In this document: positions 22,411 to 33,773 of the stretch, piece after piece | How the letters are laid out: every line of letters begins with the position of its first letter | Numbering within the stretch: position 1 is the stretch's first letter | Assembly: GCF_038502225.1 (NCBI RefSeq) | Contig: NW_027196489.1 | Location: 25,335 to 89,334, forward strand | Reading direction: 5' to 3' | Length of the DNA stretch: 64,000 nucleotides | Source: Cherax quadricarinatus | Taxonomy: Eukaryota; Arthropoda; Malacostraca; Decapoda; Parastacidae | Notes under the pieces: generated by a model | The model's database searches: none | Told to the model about the DNA's origin: nothing | Seen by the model: the letters and a program-made list of their open reading frames with translations, nothing else | Program-made: the position numbers and the translations under genes

Positions 22411-23407
22411 ATAATATACGGGCATGCCGGGTAAGTTTCCGTGTAGGTCAGTGGGCAATAGCTGGCTCGTCTCTTGGGGGGGAGGTGTGAGTTGCGTGAA
22501 TATGAGTTTAGGCATGGATGTATTCTAGTTGTTATGGATGTGTGTTTGTTGATTCTGGAGTTAGGGTTACTTACTGTACCTTTTGTGTACAAAAATGACA
22601 GTGGTGCCTTTACAGTATTTGTTATGTTTTCGAAGCTTTCCTTTTGTGTAAAGACTCGTTTTTTCTTGAGTCACAAGTTTTCTTAGTATTTTGTTTTTGA
22701 TTTTGTTTTATAGGTCCAGATATTTGGGTTTACAAACCTGCATATATATATATATGCATGTTTTATCCCTTCCCTGTTACTGTTCAATCTAGTCTGTGAG
22801 TCACCAAAGTGTTAAAGAGATATAACATGTGTACATTACCCTGAGTCGTCCAAATTTATCCTATAAATATTTCGTAATGTTGTGATTTTTGTTTGTGATT
22901 CAAACGTAGTTCATAGGTATCAAGATTGAACACAGATAGAATGGATGGAAATTGATGACGATTAATATGATCGTCAATTTATATAATATTTATTATGTTA
23001 ATGAATTTGTGTTAGAGTAAATCATTGAATTTGTGTCTAAGTTGGAATTTCTATAAACATTTGTATATTTTATATGCAAATTACATAAACTATTGTTTAA
23101 TCATTAATGTAACATGTTTGTATGATGTGCATGTAGCTTATAATGGGTTTAGTGGGGTTTCCACCAGTGTTATATTTGTTTCGCAAACAGTTATGTCTTT
23201 TGGTATTGTGTGTGTTTCGTGAAACGTACGTATGCGTTTCATGGTGTGTTTGTCGTATATATCTATTCGTATTAGTTACAAAGATTTTTTCTGGTATTTA
23301 TGGTGTGAATCTTGGTGTACTCTATAGAATATGTATGGTGATGCTATTTAATTTTTAAGCAGCTTTGTATTTATGATGTTTTACACAAAATATAAAAAAG
23401 AAAAAAA
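22411..23407 (+). other. 3' UTR and poly(A) end of LINE copy 1
   Basis: About 1 kb of T-rich non-coding sequence ends in TTTTACACAAAATATAAAAAAG plus an A run at about 23380-23406. It includes a short (TA)n tract at 22742-22755. Coding sequence of LINE copy 4 starts immediately after. Confidence 0.7.
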
Positions 23408-25935
23408 TGGGTTGAAGGTAGTGGGCAAATGTAAAGTTCTGGAGGGTTATTTGAGGAGATATGTGCCAGACCTTGTGTTCTTGCAGGAGCACAATTATAA
23501 ATATTTAGGTGAATTGTCAATTATCGGATATGACGTGTACATGGGTTGCTCTACACGACTGAAAGGTGGTGTGGCGCTATTAATTAAGGAAGCCAGCCCG
23601 TTTCTTTTGCATAGATGTGAGGTAGGGGAGGAGGGGCGGGTGGTTAGGGTCGATGGTATGTGGGGAGGGGTTCGGGTGGGTTTCATTGGGGTGTGTGGGC
23701 TGGCGGAAGGGGACATGAGTGTTAAAAATAGATTCTTTAGGGATGTCCTTGTCTACCATTTCAGATCGCTGCCAGGTATTACAATTATAGGGGGTGACTG
23801 GAACTGTGTTGTCCGACGTAAGGATGTAGAGCCTAGGGGGAGGGTTTTTTTTCGGGGGTTTTAGGGGATCTGTTGAGAGGTGTGAATGTAGTGGATGTTG
23901 GAGGGGAGGTGAGCGGAGTGACGCATACGTTTATTAAGCGTGATTATGCGGCGAGGCTTGATCGTATTTATGTATTTCGGGGGGTGAGGGTGAGCAGTGT
24001 GTGTGCGTTCAATGTAAGCTTCTCTGATCATCGTGGGGTTCTGGTGGATTTAAATTGGGAGGGTTTGCCGAAGCGTTTCAGAGGTTTCTGGAAGATGATG
24101 TTGGGTTATTGAAAACAGGGGAGGGGAGGGAATCTTTTGCGCGTGCTTGGAAAAGGTGGTGGGCTGATGGAGGGGGGGAGTTGATGTCATTGGGTGGTGG
24201 GACTCGGTCGGTAAGGGAAAGGTGAGGAATTTTTATCAGAAGAGGGGAAAGGAAGAGAGGCGGTTTCAATATGGGATTTTAAATTACCTTGAGGGTCAAC
24301 TACAGGAATGCTATATGGGAGGGGGGGGTGCATATCCGATGGGTGAGATTGAGGGTTTGAAACAACCGATTAGGGATATTCAAAATCGCAATTTTGATGC
24401 TGCAAGGGTTGCAGGGGGCCTTGATGAGGTCTTATGGGAGGACCGTCCTTCGGCGTATGTCTTGCGGGAGCAGGGGACACGTCGTAGGGCAACAGAGGTG
24501 ATGAGTTTGCGGGTACAGGAGAGATTGGCTGGATATCGTCAGGGGCAGGAGCTTTCGTCTACAGAGGGTATGGGTTGTTATGTGGATGCGTGGTACGAGA
24601 AGAATGGTAAAAGTGTGGGGGTTAATTGTGAGGCATTAGGCGCAATGGGCGAATGGGTAAACTGTAATCTATTGCATAAGGATCGATTGAGTTTGGGTGG
24701 GCCTATAAGTGAGGAGGAGATTAGGGTGGCAGTGGACGGGATGAGCATGGGTAAATCGCCTGGTATTGATTGCATCCCTTGTGATTTTTATAGGGAAAAC
24801 TGGGAGAGTTTGCGTGGGTTTTAAGTGGAGTTATTTAATGCCATGAAAACCAGGAGTAGGTTGGGAGGACAGCAGAGAACGGGTGTAGTGGTCATGGTCC
24901 CTAAAATAAAGTTTTGTGAATGTGTGCATGACTACCGTTCAATCACCTTAATGTGTGGCGATTACAAGATCTTTGCTAAAGTGCTGGGAAATAGGTTGAA
25001 AGGTGTTCTTGCCAGCGTGTTGGACGAGGGCCAATATGGAGTGCCTGGGCGTTCGATGCGTGTGGGGCAGGGGATTATACGTAGGTTTATAGATGAAAGT
25101 GGGGGAAACATCAAGGGTGGGGTTTTAACATTAGATTGGCATGCAGCATATGACTGTGTGGAGCATGAGGCGTTGTGAAAGTTTATGCAATGGCAGGGGT
25201 TTGGGAGGGAAATCGTCAGTTGGACTAAGGTGTTGCATGAGAAGGCAACGGTTAGGGTGCAAGTGAATGGTAGATTAGGTCAACCTGTTAGGATGGAAAG
25301 GGGCTTAAGGCAGGGATGCCCTGTGTCGCAGCTTCTCTTTGCATTACTCCAGGACCCGTTCTATAGGGCTGTGCGTTGGGGCGTATAGGAAGGGATGGTG
25401 TGGGATGGGGTGTCTGTGGAACCGGGGATCGTTGGATATGCTGATGACACCACAGTGCTACTTAGAAGGTCTGAAGATTTACCTAGGGTTAGTGAGTTGG
25501 TGGAGAGTTTTGGCATGGCAACAGGGATGACGCTTAATAGAGACAAGTCGATGTTATTGAGGGTGGGGGATGGTGTGGGTGGGGTATACGAACAGGGTGA
25601 AGGTTGGTCCCTGGTAAGTAGACTTTAGGTATGTGGGGTTGTTCACTTGGAAAATATCCTGGAGGCACGGAAGGTGAATTCGAAAGAAGCTGTAGATAGG
25701 GTTTTGGGTAGATTAGCGGGTTTGCGTACAGGAGGTTTGACGCTGCACCAGCTTGCTATTGTGGTGAATGTGAAACTGTATAGTAAGCTATGGCATGTGG
25801 CAGGTATATATCCCTTGGAAACATGTGATGAGAAGCATCTGTTGAAGCGTGTGTATCACTCTATTTGGGGTTCGGGTTGTGATTGGTTGTCGAGAGATGT
25901 TGTGTGTTTACCGGTACGCCAGGGAGGGCTGGGGT
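23408..25935 (+). pseudogene. Tx1-like LINE copy 4, part 1: endonuclease and RT of ORF2
   Basis: The reading frame starts at N-G-L, the usual first conserved residues of ORF2 in this family. It continues with LVFLQEHNYKYLG, IIGGDWNCVVRRKDVEPRG, FSDHRGVLVDLNW, GKSPGIDCIPCDFY, DYRSITLMCGDYKIFAKVLGNR, GLRQGCPVSQ and GIVGYADDTTVLL (about 25427-25465). The catalytic motif is YADD here, against YVDD in the sisters. Frameshifts or stops fall near 23860, 24110, 24823, 25176, 25387 and 25627, several of them at G runs. The C-terminal part is separated by the CR1-like insertion and resumes at 29339. No ORF1 is present. Confidence 0.83.
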
Positions 25936-28900
25936 TAATTCAAATTCAAATTCAAAGTTTATTCTCTATAAGGATTACAATGTTGATTTTACAGAAATTT
26001 GGTTATTGTGTGGTTTACATGTTGTAAAATAGTGATTACAGAGTGTACCACTAGAACGCTTAGCATGACTAGGCATTTCGGGCAGACTTAGTTTTATTCG
26101 TAATTGTAAAATATTACAAATTATGAGGTAAGTTGGTATTATGGCTAAGTGACTAAATACTAGTTTGTGAGTTTAGCAATGTGAATGCTTTTGTTTTGGC
26201 ACAGTACATAGTTTCAGTATTGGAGTATCACAAGATTCATTATTTTAAGATTGAGATTAATATTTCTGTTTATGGTCAAATGAGTGAGTGAGTGTAAGTG
26301 TGAACCACCAGGTGGTATTCGTGTAGTTAGTTGACGGGGTGTATCAGGGAGATAAGATGTTTTCTAATGGTAGTTTTGAAGGTGATGAATGTGTCTGCAG
26401 TTCTAGAGTTCTCAGATAGGGTATTCCAGATTTTAGGGCCTTTGACATACATTGAATTTTTGTAAAGGTTTAGTCGGACACGGGGAATGTCGTAGAGATG
26501 TTTGTGTCTGGTGTTATGCCTGTGGGTTCTGTCACAACTATCAAGAAAGCATTTTAGGTCAAGGTTGATATTAGAGTTTAAGGCCCTGTAGATGTAGATT
26601 GCACAGTAGTAAGTGTGGATGTACTGAACAGAGAGTAAGTTTAGGTCTATGAAGAGTGGGGGGGTGTGTTGCCAGGGATGGGATTTAGTGATTATTCTTA
26701 CTGCAGCTTTTTGTTGGGTTATTATTGGCTTTAGGTGTGTTGCTGCAGTTGATCCCCAAGCACAAATAGCATAGGTGAGGTATGGATAAATAAGTGAGTG
26801 GTATAGTGTGAGAAGGGCATTTTGCGGCACGTAGTATCGTATCTTGGAGAGGATCCCAACCGTTTTGGATACTTTTTTGGTTATATGCTGGATATGGGTG
26901 CTGAAATTCAGGTTGTTGTCAAGGTATAAGCCTAGGAATTTGCCCCCATTATTTCTGGTAATTAGCGTGTTGTCAATCTTAATGTTAATTTGTGCATCTC
27001 CTGCTCTGCTACCAAACATAATATAGTAGGTTTTGTCAGTGTTAAGCGTAAGTTTATTGGCTGTCATCCAAGTCGATATTTTGATCAGCTCCTCATTCAC
27101 AATGGTGTTGAGGGTGGCAAGATTAGGGTGAGAGATGACATAAGTCGTGTTGTCAGCAAAGAGAATGGGTTTCAGGTGTTGGGATACGTTTGGAAGGTCA
27201 TTGATGTATATGAGGAAGAGCAGGGGACCAAGGACACTTCCCTGCGGAACTCCAGTATCAATTGGCCGTGTTGCTGATGCTGTGTCTTTAATGGTGACAT
27301 ACTGATACCTATTAGTAATGTAAGATTTGAAATAAGCAAGTGCATGGCCTCTTATACCGTAATGATCAAGTTTGTGGAGTAGGATGTCGTGGTCTACTGT
27401 GTCAAAAGCTTTTCTTAGGTCAATAAAAATTCCTAGTGGATATTCCTTATTTTCCAATGCTGTGTACAGCAGATCTAGCATTTTTATGATTGCATCATTA
27501 GTGCTTTTATTTTTCCTGAATCCAAATTGGCAGGGGTTGAGTATGTTTTGAGCCGTTATAAATGAATACAGTCTCCTGTGCACGAGTTTCTCAAAGATTT
27601 TGGATAGCAATGGTAAGTTAGATATTGGCCTATAGTTGTTTAAGTCTGTAGGGTCACCACCTTTATGTATTGGTGTAACCCTTGCCATCTTGAGTAGTTT
27701 CGGGAAGGTGCTAGTCTCTAGTGACTTGTTAAAAAGTAATGAAATAGCATGCGAAAGGACATGGGCCGCTCGCTTGTACAGTAATGGTGGGATATGAGAC
27801 AGATTCCCCGAGTTATTTTTAAGTGACTTTATAATCTCGGTGACTTCCATGGGCTCAGTTGGTGCAAGATAGAAGGAATTAGGGAAATTCCCATCTAGGT
27901 AGTCCCCGGCATGGGCATTGGTATTTGGGATTTTACTGGCGAGATTAGATCCTATGGTTGAGAAGAAGTCGTTTATCTTGTTAGCTGTGTCAGTGGGATG
28001 TAGTGGTGTTTCATTAGGTTTAGTTAGGACAATATTCTTGGTTTTTCTCAGTTTATGGGTCCCTAGAATCTGAGAGAGTGTTTTCCAGGTCTTTTTTATA
28101 TCTCCTCTAGTGTCTGTGAATCTACTGGAGTAGTATAGTTGTTTGGCTTTCTTTATTACTTTGGTGAGAGCTGATGAATAGTGTTTAAGAATATCTTTGT
28201 GTATTAAGCCCTGTCTATATTGCTTTTCATATTGGTGTTTCTTGTCAATGGATTTCAGAATGGTGCTGGTTAGCCATGGGCAACCAAGCCGTTTGTTTGT
28301 GATCTGTTTTGTTTTTATAGGACAATGTTTGTTGTATAGTCTAAGTAATTTGTTATGAAAAATGTCTGTCCAGTCATCAATACCATTAGCCTTGGAGAAT
28401 TCTGTAGGCCAGTCAACAGTCTCTAGGTCAGCTGTGAACTTCCTTACTGAGGCCTCGTCATGGAGTCTAAATGAGACTTTGTTGTATTCAAGTGGTGGTT
28501 TACTAATGTTTGTCAGGAGGAAGGTAGGGTAGTGGTCTGTAGTGCTATCTGTGATTATCCCTGATTTAAGGGGGGCTAGTATATTGGTCCATATGTGGTC
28601 TATTATGGTTGCACTTGTCTCAGTGAGCCTGGTTGGTTTAGTTATTGTTGGTATGAGAAGTGTGTTGTTCATATTGTTGATGAAGTCAGTTACAGGCTGA
28701 TCTTCTAGTAAGCCAAGGTTGATGTTGAAGTCTCCAGCTAAGAGAAGGTGGTGCTTATTCATTTGTCTGTTTGTTATTAGTGACTTTAATTTCTCACTGA
28801 AATTTGGGATGTTTGTGTGAGGTATCCGGTAAATGGCACCGATTGTTATAGGCGTCTTAAGGTTTTTTACAGTAAAATTAGCAATAATGTATTCCCCATA

Positions 28901-29338
28901 TTCATCACTAAAGCAAGTGGTGCTAAGACAAGATAATTGGTTAGAGTAATAGATTGCAATACCACCCCCAACTTGGTTTGGTCTGCAGTTGTGAATTGCT
29001 GTGTATCCTGGTAGAGGGTAGATATCTATTGTGTCCTGCTTAAGCCAGGTCTCAGTAAGAATAATGCAGGAGAAGGGTGTCTTTAGTGATTCAAGGAGTA
29101 CTAAGAGGTCATCATAGTGTTTGCTTAAGGACCTGATGTTGTAGTTAAGTACTGATAGACTTTTAGCATTGTTTAGGATAGTGCTGGCTTGTGATGCTGT
29201 GTAATAAAGGCAGTTACTTTCCAATAGGTTTTGATTGGGTGTCAGATTATGGAGGTTTAGATCAGGGTCAACGTGATCAATCATCTTCTAGGTTTAAATT
29301 ATGGTTATTTATATCCTGAGTTGTGTGTTGAGTTGTGT
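25936..29338 (-). mobile_element. CR1/Crack-like LINE with a (TTGAAT)n tail, inserted in LINE copy 4
   Basis: On the minus strand it has about 54 bp of leader, one long ORF2 (29284-26327), a 3' UTR of about 390 bp, and a tail of three TTGAAT hexamers (25939-25956). It interrupts LINE copy 4 after G-L-G-L, and copy 4 resumes with L-A-L-H-L-R. The hexamer tail and lack of a long target duplication (at most 3-4 bp) are typical of CR1/L2-group LINEs, unlike the poly(A) of the Tx1-like copies. It may be 5' truncated, since no ORF1 is seen. Confidence 0.82.
26327..29284 (-). CDS. Intact 985-residue endonuclease-reverse transcriptase with mutated catalytic motif (FADN)
   Basis: The ATG at 29284 is preceded in frame by a TAG two codons upstream, so the start is firm. 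The endonuclease is N-terminal: LSVLNYNIRSL, ILTETWL, GGGIAIYYSN, LAGDFNIN and DHYPTF, over about residues 45-270. RT follows (about 480-760): YRPISNLPLLSKIFEKLV, CQFGFRKNKST, IFIDLRKAFDTVDHDILL and TGVPQGSVLGPLLFLIYIND. The active-site block reads ILFADNTTY, where the family has FADDTT. The codon is AAC, one G-to-A change from GAC. The C-terminus is intact (KGPKIWNTL). The protein would nick DNA and reverse-transcribe its RNA, but loss of the second catalytic Asp should abolish polymerisation. Confidence 0.9.
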   Translation of the reverse strand: MIDHVDPDLNLHNLTPNQNLLESNCLYYTASQASTILNNAKSLSVLNYNIRSLSKHYDDLLVLLESLKTPFSCIILTETWLKQDTIDIYPLPGYTAIHNCRPNQVGGGIAIYYSNQLSCLSTTCFSDEYGEYIIANFTVKNLKTPITIGAIYRIPHTNIPNFSEKLKSLITNRQMNKHHLLLAGDFNINLGLLEDQPVTDFINNMNNTLLIPTITKPTRLTETSATIIDHIWTNILAPLKSGIITDSTTDHYPTFLLTNISKPPLEYNKVSFRLHDEASVRKFTADLETVDWPTEFSKANGIDDWTDIFHNKLLRLYNKHCPIKTKQITNKRLGCPWLTSTILKSIDKKHQYEKQYRQGLIHKDILKHYSSALTKVIKKAKQLYYSSRFTDTRGDIKKTWKTLSQILGTHKLRKTKNIVLTKPNETPLHPTDTANKINDFFSTIGSNLASKIPNTNAHAGDYLDGNFPNSFYLAPTEPMEVTEIIKSLKNNSGNLSHIPPLLYKRAAHVLSHAISLLFNKSLETSTFPKLLKMARVTPIHKGGDPTDLNNYRPISNLPLLSKIFEKLVHRRLYSFITAQNILNPCQFGFRKNKSTNDAIIKMLDLLYTALENKEYPLGIFIDLRKAFDTVDHDILLHKLDHYGIRGHALAYFKSYITNRYQYVTIKDTASATRPIDTGVPQGSVLGPLLFLIYINDLPNVSQHLKPILFADNTTYVISHPNLATLNTIVNEELIKISTWMTANKLTLNTDKTYYIMFGSRAGDAQINIKIDNTLITRNNGGKFLGLYLDNNLNFSTHIQHITKKVSKTVGILSKIRYYVPQNALLTLYHSLIYPYLTYAICAWGSTAATHLKPIITQQKAAVRIITKSHPWQHTPPLFIDLNLLSVQYIHTYYCAIYIYRALNSNINLDLKCFLDSCDRTHRHNTRHKHLYDIPRVRLNLYKNSMYVKGPKIWNTLSENSRTADTFITFKTTIRKHLISLIHPVN

Positions 29339-30120
29339 GTTGGCGCTGCATCTAAGGTTGTTGGGTATGTACGTTAAACATAGTTATTTGAGGGAGGTCA
29401 GAATCACAGGTACAGGTTTGGCATGGATGAGAAGGGACTTGGTACGTTGGGCGAGGGGTAGGGATGTTCAGGTGTGTGAGGGAATGTTGAGGTTGTTGTG
29501 TTATGCAAGGGAACCCTGCAGGGTTAAGATAGGTACACTGGCTCGGGTGGGTGGTGGGGAGGTAGTTGCTAGGGTTGTGGGTTTGTATCCGATGTATGCA
29601 TGGAGTGATATATGAGGGCGCCTGCAAGGGTTGCGATTGAAGGCTGTGGTGCGGGAGGTAATGTTTAAATTTCTCCATAATATATTGCCGTCGGGGGAGG
29701 TATTAGGTAATAGGCGTGTGCAGGAGGGACGGGAATGTTGAGTGTGGGGGTATTGACACTGTTTTCCATGCAGTATATTTTTGTGAAAGGTTGGAACCAG
29801 TGAGAGAGTGGTTTAGCAGGGTTTTACGTATGGTGGGTGGGAGTGGTATTTGTGTTCTACGGGCATTAAGCTTGGATGTTGGGGGGGGGGGGGGGTTACA
29901 AAATGCGATGGGTTATCTGGTAGCCGACTTCGTGTATACTTCGTGGGTTTTACGGAGAGCGCCGGTGGGGGAGCGAATTAGGGCCCTGGCAGCGATATTT
30001 TATGGGACACAAAGGAGGAATAAGGATGTCACTGGGAATAGATGGTATTTCAAATTTTCAGATGGATATCGTAGGTTTAGAGTGGAGGACTTATGGGCAT
30101 TACAAATTCAGGGGACGTGA
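29339..30120 (+). pseudogene. Tx1-like LINE copy 4, part 2: C-terminal domain of ORF2
   Basis: It picks up the frame lost at 25935: LGMYVKHSYLREV, GLYPMYAWSDI then a stop, MFKFLHNILPSGEVL in another frame, then DTVFHAVYFCERLEPVREW, LRALSLDVGG, FYGTQRRNKDV and the end at LWALQIQGT. A 14-G run at 29881-29894 interrupts the Gly-rich stretch. The Cys/His motif has lost its first Cys pair to a frameshift near 29715-29740. Confidence 0.8.
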
Positions 30121-31665
30121 CGAGGCTGGCTTCTTGAGGAAGGCGCGGGCGTGATTGGGGCATTTGGAGGATAAGAGGTGTAATGCGAGTTGTGTGGGTC
30201 AAGTGAGTGGCTTGGTATCAGGGAATTTTTAATGACATGTGTTATGCGAAGTGATGGGTTGAGAAACTGGTATGAGTAAGATGGAGCTTTAATTTCGCAA
30301 GGTATGAAGTCTTGTACTTTATGTGACTGTGAGCCTCTTGTGTGCAAGATGACTGTGAAGGTTCTTATTATGCTAATGTATCATTTCTAAGAAATGTACT
30401 TCCTGTGTCTTGCAGGGGTGTGGCTATGTATGGAGCGTGTTTAAGAAAGCTTCTGTATTAAGATATGTTGATTTATGTTCTTTCTTTTTTGGATTTTATT
30501 GGATTTTAATTTTTATATATGATGGTATGTTTCTGTAGACTATTTTATTATGCTGTATTGTTATGTAGGGGTTTAATTACGCTGTGTCTGTGTATACCGC
30601 TGTATTCATTGTGGTTTTAGTACGTATGTTATACATGTGTTTAAGCATTTGTCTTTCCTGGGTTATGCAGGAATATGGTTATGTATGAAGCGTATTTCAG
30701 AATGTTTCTATTTTCAACCATGTTAATTAATGTTATTTTATAGTTTTGGTTATGATGGTGACGGCAGATACAGCTGTTGGGAATAGGGGGGGGGTTCTAG
30801 TGTGTGTTGTATTCTTTTAGTGACTATTTGCACAGGGATGTTGTATACGGGTTGTTATAATGCTTCATTTCTAGTTTTCCATGAGCATCTGTTTTATGTC
30901 TGCATGTTAAACTATATGCTTTCTTGTGTTGCGATTTACGTTATATGTTTTGTTTTCATTTATATATTGTTATTATGGGTTTGTACCACTGTAATGTAAC
31001 ATTTATATATTGTTATTATGTGTTTGAACCACTGTAATGTAACATTTACATATTGTTATTATGTGTTTGAACCACTGTAATGTAACATTTACATATTGTT
31101 ATTATGTGTTTGAACCACTGTAATGTAACATTTATATATTGTTATTATGTGTTTGAACCACTGTAATGTAACATTTATATATTGTTATTATGTGTTTGAA
31201 CCACTGTAATGTAACATTTATATATTGTTATTATGGGTTTGAACCACTGTAATGTAACATCGTGTATTGATGTTTTATATTATTATGTTGTCATAATGTT
31301 TTAAGTATTATAAAATATGTTGGTAAAAATATATACTATAGGTCTAGCTATGTGATTATATAATATCTTTTGTGGTGGAGGAGATAGTGCTAAATGATTT
31401 ATTATAGCATGTCTTTTAGTGCATTTTTGTACTAGTATGACATATGTGGACCACAAAGCTCTTATCTGATTTTTATTTATGCATGATGAACATCCTAGGT
31501 GACTCGAAGTGTATATAGTGACTGTCGGAATGTTGAGCAATTCATATGGTGTACTGGGCTTATGAATTCTCATTTGGATGCCTGTTTGTTAAGGGATGGT
31601 GGTTTTCTATATATTTATTTTTTATGTTGTAATATTACGTTTTAAATAAAATATATAAAAAAAAA
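30121..31665 (+). other. 3' UTR and poly(A) end of LINE copy 4
   Basis: Non-coding, T-rich. It ends TTTTAAATAAAATATATAAAAAAAAA near 31664. It holds the 43-bp minisatellite listed separately. Small open frames here (for example 30802-30999) carry no recognisable domain. Confidence 0.7.
30959..31260. repeat. 43-bp minisatellite, seven units, within a LINE 3' UTR
   Basis: The unit contains ATTGTTATTATGTG then TTTGAACCACTGTAATGTAAC, repeated seven times with nearly no drift. Variants are TATG/TGTG before GTTT, TTATATA/TTACATA, and GTACC in the first unit versus GAACC later. Confidence 0.92.
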
Positions 31666-31749
31666 GTGGTTCGCGATATATTACTAAAGAAATTTTTACA
31701 CCAGGCCTTTTATTTTTGTATATAATGGGGTGTGAAGGAGGGGCGTGTA

Positions 31750-33460
31750 ACACACCTCACTGTCAGGTGTTGCTTCACTGTGTAAGGTAGCACCTCACTG
31801 TCAGGTGTTGCTTCACTGTGTAAGGTAGCACCTCACTGTCAGGTGTTGCTTCACTGTGTAAAGCAGCACCTCACTGTCAGGTGTTGCCTCGCTGAGTAAG
31901 GCAGCACCTCACTGTCAGGTGTTGTTTCACTGTGTTAGGTAGCACCTAACTGTGAGGTGTTGCTTCACTGTGTTAGGTAGCACCTAATTGTGAGGTGTTG
32001 CTTCACTGTGTTAGGTAGCACCTCACTGCCAGGTGTTGCTTCACTGTGTTAGGTAGCACCTAACATTGAGGTGTTGCTTCACTGTGTTAGGTAGCACCTA
32101 ACTGTGAGGTGTTGCTTCACTGTGTTAGGTAGAACCTAACTGTGAGGTGTTGCTTCACTGTGTTAGGTAGCACCTAACTGTGAGGTGTTGCTTCACTGTG
32201 TTAGGTAGCACCTCACTGTCAGGTGTTGCTTCACTGTGTTAGGTAGCACCTAACTGTGAGGTGTTGCTTCACTGTGTTAGGTAGCACCTCACATTGAGGT
32301 GTTGCTTCACTGTGTTAGGTAGCACCTCACTGTCAGGTGTTGCTTCACTGTGTTAGGTAGCACCTAACTGTGAGGTGTTGCTTCACTGTGTTAGGTAGCA
32401 CCTAACTGTGAGGTGTTGCTTCACTGTGTTAGGTAGCACCTAACTGTGAGGTGTTGCTTCACTGTGTTAGGTAGCACCTAACTGTGAGGTGTTGCTTCAC
32501 TGTGTTAGGTAGCACCTCACTGTCAGGTGTTGCTTCACTGTGTTAGGTAGCACCTAACTGTGAGGTGTTGCTTCACTGTGTTAGGTAGCACCTAACTGTG
32601 AGGTGTTGCTTCACTGTGTTAGGTAGCACCTAACTGTGAGGTGTTGCTTCACTGTGTTAGGTAGTACCTCACTGTCAGGTGCTGCTTCACTGTGTTAGGT
32701 AGCACCTCACTGTCAGGTGTTGCTTCACTGTGTTAGGTAGCACCTCACTGTCAGGTGTTGCTTCACTGTGTTAGGTAGCACCTCACTGTCAGGTGTTGCT
32801 TCACTGTGCTAGGTAGCACCTCACATTGAGGTGTTGCTTCACTGTGTTAGGTAGTACCTCACTGTCAGGTGTTGCTTCACTGTGTTAGGTAGCACCTCAC
32901 TGTCAGGTGTTGCTTGACTGTGTTAGGTATCACCTCACTGTCAGGTGTTGCTTCACTGTGTTAGGTATCACCTCACTGTCAGGTGTTGCTTCACTGTGTT
33001 AGGTATCACCTCACTGTCAGGTGTTGCTTCACTGTGTTAGGTAGCACCTCACTGTCAGGTGTTGCATCACTGTGTTAGGTAGCACCTAACTGTGAGGTGT
33101 TGCTTCACTGTGTTAGGTAGCACCTAACAGTGAGGTGTTGCTTCACTGTGTTAGGTAGCACCTAACAGTGAGGTGTTGCTTCACTGTGTTAGGTAGCACC
33201 TCACTGTCAGGTGTTGCTTCACTGTGTTAGGTAGCACCTAACTGTGAGGTGTTGCTTCACTGTGTTAGGTAGCACCTAACAGTGAGGTGTTGCTTCACTG
33301 TGTTAGGTATCACCTCACTGTCAGGTGTTGCTTCACTGTGTTAGGTAGCACCTCACTGTAAGGCGTTGCATCACTGTTAGGTAGCCCAACACTGTGAGGT
33401 ATTACTTCACTGTGTTCTTTAGCACTTTATTGTGAGGAGTTGGTTCACTGTGTTAAGTTG
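31750..33460. repeat. 38-bp tandem satellite, about 45 units
   Basis: The unit is GTTAGGTAGCACCTCACTGT followed by CAGGTGTTGCTTCACTGT. Each unit carries a CACCT...AGGTG dyad. Its centre comes in a few discrete versions: CACTGTC, AACTGTG, AACAGTG and CACATTG. The first units read GTAAGG rather than GTTAGG, and the array degrades at the right end (33355-33460). There are no unique spacers, so this is not a CRISPR-like structure. Confidence 0.95.
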
Positions 33461-33773
33461 GGGATCCTCTGTACATTCGCTCAGAAGATGGTATGACAAA
33501 AATATTTTTAGAGGAGCATATAAATTACGGCAGGACCAGAAACATACTCAGAAATACTGAATTTCTTAATATATTGTAAAAACGGGAGCAAAAGTTTTTT
33601 TTTTTTTTAAATAAAAACTGAGAGGAGGATTGACTAGGACCAAAGAGAACTTGTTGGAAATATTAAAAATAAATTATGGAAACAGTAAGACATGCGCAGA
33701 ACATTTTTCTTAAACAACTGAATTGTTTCCCGATTACAAACTAGAGTACTTAAGGTCGCAAACAAACAAAGAC
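33461..33773. other. Unassigned sequence between satellite and LINE array
   Basis: A/T-rich, with a 14-bp T run at about 33596-33609 followed by AAATAAAAAC. That could be the poly(A) end of a minus-strand insertion, but I see no matching element body. No gene is recognised. Confidence 0.4.

Noticed and set aside
31750..33460. Regular short repeats suggesting a CRISPR array
   Set aside because: The 38-bp units are contiguous with no unique spacers, and the context is eukaryotic retroelements, so this is a satellite.
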